From positions 62,001 through 126,000 of the forward strand of contig WACJ01000097.1 in the NCBI GenBank assembly GCA_008973525.1: DNA of 64,000 bases. Reading direction: 5' to 3'. The stretch comes from Stenopsyche tienmushanensis. Taxonomy: Eukaryota > Arthropoda > Insecta > Trichoptera > Stenopsychidae. Position 1 is the first letter of the stretch, and every line of letters begins with the position of its first letter. Under the pieces are notes generated by a model. It ran no database searches. It saw only the letters and a program-made list of their open reading frames with translations, and was not told the DNA's origin. This document shows, in pieces, positions 46,065 to 56,055 of the stretch. Position numbers and translations under genes: made by a program.

Positions 46065-46145
46065 ATCCGTCACGATCCGATAGCAGAAAGAACCCGCGTG
46101 TGAGCGCAACCATCTCAGCAAATACGTGGGAGCGGGCCAAACAAG
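46065..46145 (+). mobile_element. S-family LTR tail
   Basis: 'cacgatccgatagcagaaag', 'aacccgcgtgtgagcgcaac' and 'tacgtgggagcgggc' match the distal part of the S LTR (40810-40870; reverse of 48930-48980). Confidence 0.6.
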
Positions 46146-46261
46146 ACTGTGGTACAAACATATCCACAAAATAATTTCAATATATTAAAAAATAGCATCA
46201 AAATTTTAAACAACCTATAGAATAAATACGAATAATGATGAACACGTTTGTAAAAGAGGGT

Positions 46262-46612
46262 CATCTATTGTAGAAAGTGAGGTCTAGAAAAAGGCATCCT
46301 AACATTTTGTCTGGTTCCGCGTGTTTGTCGGCCATTTTGTACAGTTACAGTAAACTCTTCCGATGGAGAGGTCATCGCGTACTCTTACTACCTCCTAATA
46401 CGCGCATTCAGCCATTTTTTATTTTAATAATACCGCTGCGAATATCCGACGCAAGTTCGAGAAAATCGACAACATGTCACGAAGTAAGTTAGATTAGGTT
46501 GTGCAAGGTTTAAGACAATGAATGGGAGTACATCAGGCCGTAGTACATCAAAAATGGCCGACAAACACACGAAACCAAACAAATTGATCGTTAAGATCCC
46601 CCCACAGGTCAG
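46262..46612. mobile_element. M1-derived fold-back element
   Basis: The left part (46300-46520) is the M1 5' region, including the transposase start and '...gaatatccgacgcaag'. The right part (46535-46612) is the same 5' region inverted: 'aaatggccgacaaacacacg' answers 'cgcgtgtttgtcggccattt'. Both ends of this copy therefore come from one end of the parent. Confidence 0.6.
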
Positions 46613-47780
46613 ATATGCCAAATGCGAGACAAAAAAATCCTTTGCCTCATGCATCTACAACTTTTTACTTTGCATTAAAGTTGTTTTGGATGCTTCTTTT
46701 GGTATTTTCATTATATGGTACCTTTCTTCAAGAGCCATTTCAATAAAACATGCACGATTAGGGCCATATTAAAGTGTATAATCCTTCTTTAAAAAATTGA
46801 TAGACCCATAAATTGAATACCCAAAATTTGTCGCTTTTGTGCTCCGATAAAAATATATTATAATCCAAAGAATGTAACCAAACGGTGCAATAAAGTGTCT
46901 TCAGATGACATAAAATTCACTCGCAGATAAGCTCGCGACATTCATATTCAAGTAGATAAAACTTGAAGACGACTTATATTCAGTATGTCAGCACTTCCAT
47001 CAAAATGAGGGGGCCCGTTTTTATTGCAAAGGTCAACGTTTCAATTTTTGAACGGCGAACAACCGAATCAGTTATACATAATAGACGCGCGAGATGGTTA
47101 TTCAAAGTGGATATCGGAGCAATTCCATCTATTTTTACGGCATTTTTTATGCAGTATTCCAGCACGGAGGGTCTACAGCTCATCCGAAGGCAGTCGATCT
47201 GGTGGTGGATACTCCGAAATGGCGTTCCGAATAGTAACGCCCTTGTCCAACGAGCTTTTCCGAGGAATTTCCGTTCCGCCCCTTGAAACCTAATTTGAAA
47301 CCCGCCATAAAACACGACCATCTCACTTCGAATAAACGATATGCGTGATGCTACCCGCTTGTTTTCCACGCAACCCAACGCAAGGAGGTCTTCCGATGTT
47401 GATTTGATGCCTTCCCCGTAATCATCGTGTTAAAGCCGCCGTCCCTGCAAAAGGACACGCTGAAAACACCGCTGGAATGGTGTGTAATAAAAATGTAAAA
47501 AATCGACCGAGACGCAAACAATTCTTCAGCTGAATACTTCATTCCGGGAATTCATTACAATTTTATACGCAAATATAGCCTTCGGGTATTAGTGCGGTAT
47601 GTATTAAAATTTTATTTGATGTTTGCTTCCAAGAATTTAAACAATTTGTATTTGACCTTAAGCAATGGAATAAACGTTCCGCTGAGGTATACAAATGTAA
47701 AAGTAAATATTCATGACATTATACTTATGGCTTGAGAAACACATAAGAAAATATTAAGCATACTCTGCGGAGTTATATCT
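46613..47780. other. unique sequence with the window's longest frames
   Basis: 46963-47378 is open on both strands (107 and 89 codons forward, 132 reverse) and GC-richer than its surroundings. The translations show no domain, signal peptide or known motif. Overlapping frames on both strands and lack of splice context argue against a gene, though an exon cannot be excluded. Confidence 0.35.
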
Positions 47781-48323
47781 AGGTCCCAAAAGTCATGAAA
47801 TATATTTTTTTATAAAAATTTATTGATAATACCAACACAATATGATAATATTCTTCAAAGTACTCTCCATGTGCATCTACACATTTTTTCCAGGGACTCT
47901 CCTATATCCAATACGCCCTTTTGAAAACCTCAATGAGAACATGTACGCTGTATATCACTTGGAATCCATGGACGCGTAGAGACGTGTGACTGGGTGCATT
48001 GTCATGATGCTCACCCAGATAGTGCCTTTTCATCAATCTTTTCAGAACATCCACATAATAGGCAGCATTGACAATCTATCCTTGAGGTACAAACTATTTG
48101 TGAAACACATCCTTAGTGTCAAAAAAAACAATCAACATTATTTTGGATTTGATCTTCCTGGCCTTCTTCGATTTCGGAAATACTGAGATATTTTATTCGG
48201 CGTTAAAATGATGTGGATACTCGCAGTAGATTGAACTTTGATACACTGTTAACTTAAGGGATATTAATACGTTGCTACCAGTAAATATATGGCAAAAAAT
48301 ATGTTTCATGACTTTTGGGATGC
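47781..48323 (-). pseudogene. M4 mariner, internally deleted, both ends present
   Basis: The inverted ends are GGTCCCAAAAGTCATGAAAT and GCATCCCAAAAGTCATGAAA. Reverse translation gives VNAAYYVDVLKRLMKRHYLG, then EHHDNAPSHTSLRVHGF (second catalytic Asp in HHDN), and near the end WKKCVDAHGEYFEEY, the usual mariner C-terminus. The N-terminal half and the third catalytic Asp region are deleted, with frame changes between blocks. A solo end of the same family lies at 54371-54400. Confidence 0.85.
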
Positions 48324-48394
48324 ACTTTGTATGCTGTTTTTTTTGACTTGGATCGGATGCCACATAAGCCAGTAAAATACTAAAAGATTTTTAT

Positions 48395-48425
48395 GATAAA
48401 GTGATGTCAACATTGGTGTCAGAAG
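48395..48425 (+). mobile_element. LTR end with tRNA-Leu primer-binding site
   Basis: 'gtgatgtcaaca', one base, then TGGTGTCAGAAG (48414-48425). The LTR upstream is not delimited. Confidence 0.5.
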
Positions 48426-48444
48426 CGTAAGAGATAAACCTTAA

Positions 48445-48800
48445 ACGGAATGACCTTCGAGTTTTGAAAATGATGCATTCAAATCTGTAATTGAATCAGA
48501 TTCACGGCAAACAATTAAGGAGTTGTCACAAAGACTGGGACCATTTAAAATTCATCAGCAAAACGAAAAGGATGATTGTTATGAATAAAAACTAGCAACA
48601 AAATACATTCTACGCCTTCTTGACAACACAAAATAGAAGGTACTACAATTTCAATCATGGACATGTATATATTGCAAACACATGTTTATATTATTATTGA
48701 AAAACGAACGAGAGATTCATTGTTTTCAAGCAAAATGTTATTTAGCGATGAGGTTCATTTCACAATGGATGGATTCGTCAATAAAAAAATGTTGTTGGGG
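48445..48800 (+). pseudogene. M5-family Tc1/mariner-type transposase fragment
   Basis: 48496-48545 encodes ESDSRQTIKELSQRLG, a transposase helix-turn-helix segment. 48720-48790 encodes SLFSSKMLFSDEVHFTMDGF, the SDE(A)HF motif with the first catalytic Asp. The sequence between is out of frame. It lies between two LTR ends facing each other (48425 and 48869), so it may be an insertion in retrotransposon sequence. Confidence 0.75.
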
Positions 48801-48868
48801 TAATACAAATATTTGTATTATTCAGAAAGGATGTTTTTACACACACAAAAACTACTAGTTTGGGAGTG

Positions 48869-49139
48869 GGATCCCACTTCTGACACCAATGTAACTTGGA
48901 GTGAGGTTGCTCTCGGGGCTGAAGTCATCGGAACGCTCCCATGTGTTTGCCGAGATGGCTGCGCAGCCACGCGGGTTTGTTTTGACATCGGATCATGATT
49001 GAGACGAGTGGTGGGATGAAAGTGGACTGGTGCCGAATATAAATACTCATTTTCTAAACCATCATGGTTTCTTAATTGATTGACGAGAAAGAAAGATTTA
49101 GCCGCGGGAAGAATCATTTCCTGCAGCCATGTGACAACA
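48869..49139 (-). mobile_element. complete 250-bp LTR with tRNA-Leu primer-binding site
   Basis: In reverse the LTR (48890-49139) starts TGTTGTCACATGGCTGCAGG and ends 'ctccaagttaca', then one base and TGGTGTCAGAAGTGGGATCC (48869-48888). That site complements the last 17-18 bases of tRNA-Leu. The LTR holds the S-type palindrome arm 'ggctgcag...cgcggc' (49101-49127) and a TATAAATA-type motif ('tatttata' in the coding sense). It is a shorter relative of the 432-bp S LTR. No gag or pol follows. Confidence 0.8.
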
Positions 49140-49288
49140 CAATTCTTAGAAAATAGTTAAGAAGAATGTTGTTAATGTGTGATACCAATCAATATCAAGT
49201 GACTTTTTATGGCCACAACTGAATCATATTAATATGTCTGATGTCTATTTTTAGCAAGACAACAACATCGATTGAACAAATATCTACA
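49140..49288. other. spacer
   Basis: AT-rich; 'agcaagacaacaaca' near 49252 is faintly reminiscent of a transposase catalytic block, too weak to call. Confidence 0.25.
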
Positions 49289-49715
49289 AGGGTCAGTTCG
49301 GAAAATAAGTGTACCATGAACAAAACAGACTCCTCCCAAAACAAACAAAATCATTGCGTGAATTATATCAGTAAGAAATCCCACAAAGTGCTGTGATTCG
49401 TTTGATTTGGAATTGGAAGGCGAGGATTTACCAAGTTCTATTGTGACTTTCTCATCTACTAAAAAATTCAAAACCATAATTTCGGACAAATAATTATGTT
49501 CTCAGTATTTAGGACCGAAAAAGCATCATTTTGATCGAATTTCTGCCTCAAGGGGAGACCATCGATGCATAATGATATTGACAATGTTTTCAGCCGACGA
49601 ACATGTACAGAAAGAGGTTCTGAAGTAGGCGAACAATATATTCTTTTCAAATACACTTATTCTAAAAAAATATAAAAAAAACTTGTACACTTACTTTCTG
49701 AACACGCTTCGTAAG
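49289..49715. mobile_element. mariner-like MITE with inverted ends
   Basis: Left end GGGTCAGTTCGGAAAATAAG with 'tgtac'; right end, in reverse, GCGTGTTCAGAAAGTAAGTG with 'tac'. The interior frames (86 and 62 codons, reverse) are not recognisable transposase. The target duplication is not clear. Confidence 0.6.
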
Positions 49716-49740
49716 TGGCACATTTTGATAATCCGAACTG

Positions 49741-50114
49741 TTGATTTGTAACCCGAACCTTGAATCCCGTATAGCTTTCGTGAATAATTGTGGCCGTATC
49801 GTGTCTTTAATCTCGTGTTCCTGTTTTGAATATCACCCGTGAAGTGATCCCGATATTGCTGTTTTAGCACCACAGAGCAAGTACAAATTTTCACGTGGCC
49901 GAACGCGGTGGCGTCCATTAGGGCGTCCGTTCGGTGAGCTCCGTTCGCTTTCATATCCATGCGTATCTAAGGATTTCTGCATCGAACGCGTTGACGCTGA
50001 CATATTCTTTCCGCATGCGAACCGATGCGAATATATCGTAATCTTGAAATCTAAATCCAAATCCGATCGTAATCCTCTGCGTTTACGTCACAGTACCAAC
50101 GATATCCTATCATT
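49741..50114. other. GC-richer spacer between duplicated ends
   Basis: Overlapping short reverse frames (89 and 75 codons) have no recognisable domain. Confidence 0.3.
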
Positions 50115-50215
50115 GTATTTTTAAATACACTTGTTCTAAAAATATATATAAATCTAGTATACTTACTTTCTGAACATGATTCGTAGGTGGTATATTTGGA
50201 TGATTTTTTATTAAA
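50115..50215 (+). repeat. second copy of the 49640-49740 end segment
   Basis: 'tttaaatacacttgttctaa', 'tatacttactttctgaaca' and 'ttcgtaggtgg' repeat 49645-49740 with a few changes. It may be a solo end of the 49289 MITE plus flank, about 475 bp away. Confidence 0.6.
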
Positions 50216-51116
50216 CTTTCATATTGTTATTTTCCTGGCTATAATCTTTATATATTGTAGTATAATTTTAAGGATTTTGGTCATTTTATTCTCTAAATAT
50301 GAAATCCCTAAATACGTGTTTAATAAGATAATTAATTAATTTCTATCAATAAAAAGGAAATATCCCTTGAGTAAATTACTGGCCATCCAGATATTTTCTC
50401 TTCGGATATGTCCCTAATTTTATTAATATAAGATTTGATCTATTACCGAATACAAGTCCTTGATAAGGTCTTGAGAATAACTTTATTATTCCGAATCCAA
50501 AATGAAACAAAGCAATCACCTTTATAGAATTATCCCGACAGCTACATCGTCTCTGCGAAGGGAGAGTAAAAAGTTTGTTATGAGAATTAAGGCAAAGTTT
50601 AGATCGCTCGATGGCTACAAATTAATAAAATACCCAATTTGAGAAATTGAAGCCCTGATGAAGAATAATGACTCCATCGGCCGTTCGGTTTCGTCCAAAG
50701 AGAGCGTAATTTTTATCGCAAATCGAATATAATACGCACTTGTATGGTCGGCCCTTCAAAAGGGAAAAGGGATGGATTTCAATATTTCCTGATCGGATTA
50801 AAATCAAATAGCGGAATCGATTAGCTTCGCATAATTAAAAGGATCAAATTCCCCTATATAAATAATCATTTACGGAGTTCACATCGTTAGCCTTCCAAAA
50901 TTAGCACACAGACGGCTTATGACCCTGTGGGAGTTTGCTGAAATTTACAATAATCTCAGTATAAAAGGTTTTTACGTTTGGAAAAAGGTCCTTGTATGAT
51001 TTGGCCATCGAAATAATCACAAACGCTCACGGATAGTTTAAAAACCCTAGGCGAAAATCATTTTTAACATTCATATTTAGATATTCAATATTTCTATAGT
51101 CACAATATCGAGGGGA
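50216..51116. other. unique sequence, no gene recognised
   Basis: No frame above 61 codons and no family match. Confidence 0.35.
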
Positions 51117-51706
51117 AATGAGGTGGTATTCTAATCTAGAATTTTGAAATAATCCGTTTTGTTTTTGTTTGCATTGTTTCAAAGTTTGGAGCTTTAAGAA
51201 TATATCTTCTAAAAAGATTTTAAAAATTTCAATTATTTACGGAGTTATAGCTATTTTAGTGAAGCACCAACTAAGCCAATCCTACCAGGATGAAATCTTT
51301 AAACGCGTTTTTCTCGAAACTATTTTTTTCAACATGGTTGACATGATATCTCAAGTTGTAAATAACTGATTTACTTCAAATTTTAAATTTTAAAGCCTTA
51401 TCTATATAAAATTCAATTGTTTCTACCAGATTTAAGTATAAAAAATATTTTCAACTGTTTTTAAAAAAAATTAAAACTGAAAAAATAAGGACAAAAAATA
51501 ACTTTTTTTAAACTTTTTGGGTTGAAATCATGTCAACCAGAACACAATTATTTTTTATCCCTTACACTTACACTAGGATATAACTTCTATTTTTTTTTGT
51601 ATATTTTAAAAATGCTAATTAAAAAAGTTTTTTGTTTCTTTTTTATCGAATTTGTAAAAACACCCAATGTTCGTGCCTCTAGACTAAAACACTTAAATCA
51701 CATAAA
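51117..51706 (+). mobile_element. T-family copy, near complete
   Basis: It runs from 'gtggtattctaatctagaat' through 'ttaagaatatatcttctaaa', 'acggagttatagctatttta', 'aagccaatcctaccaggatg', 'ttcaacatggttgacatgat' and 'ttgtttctaccagatttaag' to an end that in reverse reads 'gttttagtctagaggcacga'. The two ends are weakly inverted copies, so this may be a DNA-transposon derivative. No transposase. Confidence 0.6.
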
Positions 51707-51777
51707 TCAGTCCCCAATAAAAACATATAATTGATCGATATTCACATTCATGGTATGGAGGGTTAGATTGTGGGGAG

Positions 51778-51895
51778 AATAAACCCTTTGGTGAGTATGC
51801 ACTCACATGCTGAGTGCGCACTTGAGCGATCCAAAGAGAGTATGCTCGCACATATGGCGTGCAGCGGTCTACAGTGCATTATTTTTAATACCATG
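51778..51895 (+). mobile_element. P-family terminus
   Basis: 'aaaccctttggtgagtatgc', 'gagagtatgctcgcacata' and 'ggcgtgcagcggtc' match the P family. A TTAA does not directly precede it here. Confidence 0.45.
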
Positions 51896-52289
51896 CTTCT
51901 AGCTGGAACAAAAGTCTTCATTTGTAACTAAAACTAAGATACACACATATAACGCTGCATTTTGTCTAATCAAAAACATTTGCGTTTATATCAGTAGTGC
52001 CAAAAACGAAAAAAGTTTTTTTTTGCTTCTGAACTGAAGAATTTCTACAACAAGAGAGTTCACGAACTATAAACCAGATGAAAAATTATTTTGATATAAA
52101 TTTGTGTTGTTTTTCATTCTTTCATCTATAAAACATTCTGGAACGTGTCCGCTACATAATTTAGCTCACTAATCAAAGAAAACCGGAGTTTTCATAAAAT
52201 ATTAAATTTTAATGTAAAAACTATATATTTTTATTAAATACCAGTTATTAATATACAAGTTTAAAAAGAAAACTATTAAAATATATATT
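51896..52289. other. AT-rich spacer
   Basis: Nothing recognisable. Confidence 0.3.
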
Positions 52290-52291
52290 TA

Positions 52292-52703
52292 CAATCAAAC
52301 CTTCTATAGCGTCGAGATATGTACCATGATATAAAATAAAACGTTATAGAAACATAGGCATTCGTATGACATTTGGGGTTAGATTTTTTCAATTGTATTT
52401 TGAGGTTTGAAGAAAATCAGTCAACCAAACATTATTCGCATTTATTCGCAAAATTAATAGGTATGCATGCATTACATAATCAAATGGTTTTATTATCTCA
52501 AACTAATGGTTGAACACCACTGAAAAGTGTTGATCATAATTTGTTCAACACATATACAAATAGAATAATATTTTGCACAGGTAATTCATCAAAGACATTT
52601 AGCGTCACAGAATACGTTATAGAAAGAACAGCTATATGAAAAGACCACCGCAAACGCTATAGAAAAAACTGCATAGAAATGAACGCTATAAAAGAGTTGA
52701 CTG
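52292..52703. mobile_element. pogo-like MITE, 412 bp, TA duplication
   Basis: Left end CAATCAAACCTTCTATAGCG, right end (reverse complement) CAGTCAACTCTTTTATAGCG, flanked by TA at 52290-52291 and 52704-52705. The 'ctatag(a/c)' motif recurs next to each end. A solo right end of the same family is at 55460-55524. Confidence 0.85.
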
Positions 52704-52734
52704 TATACTGTTAAAATGCCGATTGAATCGTTTA

Positions 52735-53225
52735 TTCGCATTGTTTTCATATGAAAACCAATATCAAAGACGAGCCAGATTCTATTCTGAGAGAGTCTTC
52801 TCCTACATTTACAATAGTAAAATATTGGGTGGCAGAGTTTCAACAAAGCCGTACGAGCTGACAAGACGAACATCACAATGGGTGAGCAAATGAAGTGACT
52901 TGGCCAGATATGGTATCGGATGATCATCGACTAAAATTGTATGAGCTAGATATGATAAGCCTTTTAAAAAATGTTCAATATTGAATATTAACTAAAAATT
53001 TGAATATGAGAAAACTTTGCGCAAGACGGGTGCCGCGTTTGCTCACAATTGAATAAAAATAGTATTTGGCGATGTTTTACAGCAAAAAAGCTAAGTTTTT
53101 GCATCGATTCATAGCCATGAATTAAACATGGGTCCATTACTTCACATTTGAGATAAACGAATAGTTAAAAAAAATGGACTTAAAGGGGAGAATCAGCTCC
53201 AAAGTAGGCGAAGAAAGTTCCATCT
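52735..53225 (+). pseudogene. M2-family mariner transposase, N-terminal half
   Basis: Forward translation yields SSPTFTIVKYWVAEFQQSRT, then EVTWPDMVSDDHRLKLYELD, then ILTKNLNMRKLCARRVPRLL and KKAKFLHRFIAMN. This is the full mariner DNA-binding region and linker up to the first catalytic site. At 53125-53140 the expected MDETW has become MN-stop-TW, so the catalytic Asp is lost. Several stops and frame changes occur. It starts about 30 bp after the pogo-like MITE. It overlaps in content with 2120-2494 and complements 18150-18330. Confidence 0.85.
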
Positions 53226-54370
53226 GGTTTTTTTACACTGAATTATTTCTCATTGAATGTTTCAGCAGTGGATTTCTATCGCAATTTGATTGCATCCACG
53301 TAAATGAAGATGTGGTTATATGATGATATAAGATCAAGCAAAAATATTCTCAATTAAATTTGAAGAGTTTGGTTTGTTTACGTGGGTCATTGGAAATTTC
53401 GAGTCCTTTGAAGCAATCCTAGTGCAGCCAGATAATCCCTCTGGTCGGTTCAAATTAATATCTGTCCTAATCGATGGCAGCTTTTCAAACATCCACCTCT
53501 TCAATCCGACGACAAACAATCAATTACGCTTTTCGGAATGCTTTCGAGACTTGTTATTAAGCTTTCATTTGATGTCATATCATCCAGGGGTGGATCGATT
53601 CGGGTCAGAGGCGCTTTCATTAATTTCCAGATCAAACTTCTCGCGTTTCAGAGGGCTTCGAATGAAAGGAAAGCCGGGAGTAATTTTCCCGGGGCCAGAG
53701 TCAATTTAAAGTGGATGGCGAGCTTTTGTCGTGGCGTTGAGCGCATTAAGTCGGTGTAATTGTTATTTGTTCCCACCGCAGGCTGGGACATGTGTTATAA
53801 GACCGGCATTGTCTCGAAGCAGGTGCCTCAATTGAGCGTGTTTACTCTTCTCAATTTCAGATCCTTGAAAGCCTTCGAAGGTGGCTTGGAGAGCCATGGA
53901 GCGTCTTTCGGGAAGATGCTAATTGGATTACTCATTGTCGTTTTGGTACCCATTACGTTGTAATCTTTTCGCTCCTCTCCGTGTGAAAGAGTTGTTATGC
54001 AAACACTCTCCAAATTTTGTTTATAATTTCGCAAACTAACATCTGAACCTTTTAGCTGACACGTCCTTAATTTTTAAATGAATCTCATCTAATCCTAATT
54101 ACAGCCCTAATGTGTCGAAGCAATGGGTTTTTACTAAGTCTCAAAATACAAACATACACGTTCCATACAATATTCAAGTATAACTATATTTAATACGAAA
54201 ATATGAATAGCAGGCAAGTTCTTGAATGCTAATTATAAGACTTTCAGTTTTCTATCCTAAGCATCCAGGTATTTTTGCATTTTTTGTACAGAAATTGTAA
54301 TCATCAGAGTCTCGCAGTTGGGCTTACTTTCTATTTGAGTTTATTTGATTATCAAACAACCGTGAGGTGG
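53226..54370. other. unique sequence with overlapping frames
   Basis: 53374-53963 is GC-richer and open in several forward frames (111, 73 and 67 codons) and one reverse frame. None of the translations is recognisable. It could be conserved non-coding DNA or a cryptic exon; nothing here decides it. Confidence 0.35.
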
Positions 54371-54400
54371 ATATATTTCATGACTTTTGGGATACACCCT
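54371..54400. mobile_element. solo end of the M4 mariner family
   Basis: 'tatatttcatgacttttggg' matches the ends at 47781 and 48323. The partner end is missing. Confidence 0.6.
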
Positions 54401-54769
54401 TTATTATAGTATGGATTCATCTGAGCATATGGGTCTACTTGCAAAAGAGGTCCAACATCCAATTAAGGATAACCAATTAAAAGAATGTCTTCATGAATCA
54501 GAATGAAGATCCACACGGAGATCGGAGGAATCACATCTGATTTGGGCTGTGTGTTGGACCTGTTAATCAGATCCATGTCAGTTCGCATACAAAAAAGTGC
54601 ATGCGAAGTGCAAAACTGAATTAATTTATGCCCAGCCTTTTTCTCTTTCACGACTTCTTAAGACTACTAGTGCTCTGAGCACACTGGCTAAAGACTTAAA
54701 ACTCGCGACCATATGTGGTGCGAGCCCTTATGAGCTCTCGACTGCAATATGGGTCTCTACGATCTGAAA
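54401..54769. other. spacer
   Basis: A 62-codon reverse frame is unrecognised. Nothing else was seen. Confidence 0.3.
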
Positions 54770-54935
54770 ACAGAAGTCGTAAAAGCTCTAAACAAAGAGA
54801 AAATAGTTAAAAGGCCCGTGTATCCAACCGGTCCGCTTTTCAGACCGCTGATACGGCGAAATAACTCCTCACAATCAGATGCTATGTCCGAACATATTCA
54901 CAGAACTTGTGGACCCACATCATTTTTTACGCACC
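54770..54935 (+). mobile_element. C-family arm
   Basis: 'gtatccaaccggtccgcttt', 'cagaccgctgatac' and 'agatgctatgtccgaacata' match the arm at 6850-6960. Centre missing. Confidence 0.55.
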
Positions 54936-55459
54936 CCTAAATTAATTTAAATTTGCCACTGAATTTGATTAAGATTTTTTTCCTTCTTTTTGATGGAAAT
55001 TATGTTAGATTATGGAAGTACATTATCAATTTGATGGTTTTTACACATAAAAAAGCCAAGGATTCTAAGGGTGTATGGTAGTTATGGAAGCGATTCTTTA
55101 TTAAGGGATGATTGAACACTTTTCGAACAAAATTCAGATCGCACGAATTTGCGGCAGTCAATTTTTTTTGAATCTCCAAAGAAACTCAAAATTTTGAAGC
55201 AAAAACTATATTTTTTTCCTGGAGACTTTGACCTACTTTATATGTAAGATCCTCCCCTACATAAAACTCCTATTCAAGTGCCCTTATAGGGAAACCGTCG
55301 TATAAAAATCCCTCATCTCCGAGAAAATCTTATATGCAGATAGCCTACATATGATTATGGATATGGCGCGATAAAAATATTTAATACAAACAGTCGTTTA
55401 ACCATTGGTAAATAAAAATAATATATGACGGGTAAAATACGCATCTTATATGAGTAACT
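54936..55459. other. AT-rich stretch without a gene
   Basis: Nothing recognisable. Confidence 0.35.
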
Positions 55460-55524
55460 AATTTTCTAAAACGTTTTGTTTTTATAGCGTGATCCCTATC
55501 TCGACGTTATAGAAGGGTTGACTG
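55460..55524. mobile_element. solo end of the pogo-like MITE family
   Basis: In reverse it reads CAGTCAACCCTTCTATAACG followed by 'tcgagatagggatcacgc', next to TA at 55525-55526. It corresponds to an end of 52292-52703. Confidence 0.65.
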
Positions 55525-55526
55525 TA

Positions 55527-56053
55527 TCTATTTTAGTTTTAAAACCTAGTTTATAATTTCATTTTAATAGATAATAAAAATATCGGATGTTGATATATCA
55601 AAATAGTCATTGCTTCATCGTTAATGTATTAATTTATGTAATGATCTTACTGCGATTTTTTGGATCCCAATTACCATTAATAAAATCACCATTGTCAGAG
55701 GATAATTAACTTGTTGAACAACCCTCAATGGATGCTTAACATCGTTACTATAATAGCCGTCGCTCGATCGACAACTTGTAATACACGCATGTACAAATTA
55801 TGATCAATAACAGCAACGATTAGAGAAATACCCATTTCTATCTGATTAAGACTATATTGTACGGTATCAATATAATTGAATGCATATTAATTGCAATTGC
55901 ATACATTATCGATGAATGCAAATCAAAATTTTAGCATAAGCTTTGAATAGTAGCGTCATTTTGCAATGTATATAATCAATCACAATGGCCGAGGGATTAT
56001 GATGGGGGATTATTCTAAGCAATTTAATGTAGATCTATATTGCATTCATAATA
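55527..56053. other. AT-rich stretch without a gene
   Basis: No frame above 60 codons and no family match. Confidence 0.35.
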
Positions 56054-56055
56054 TA

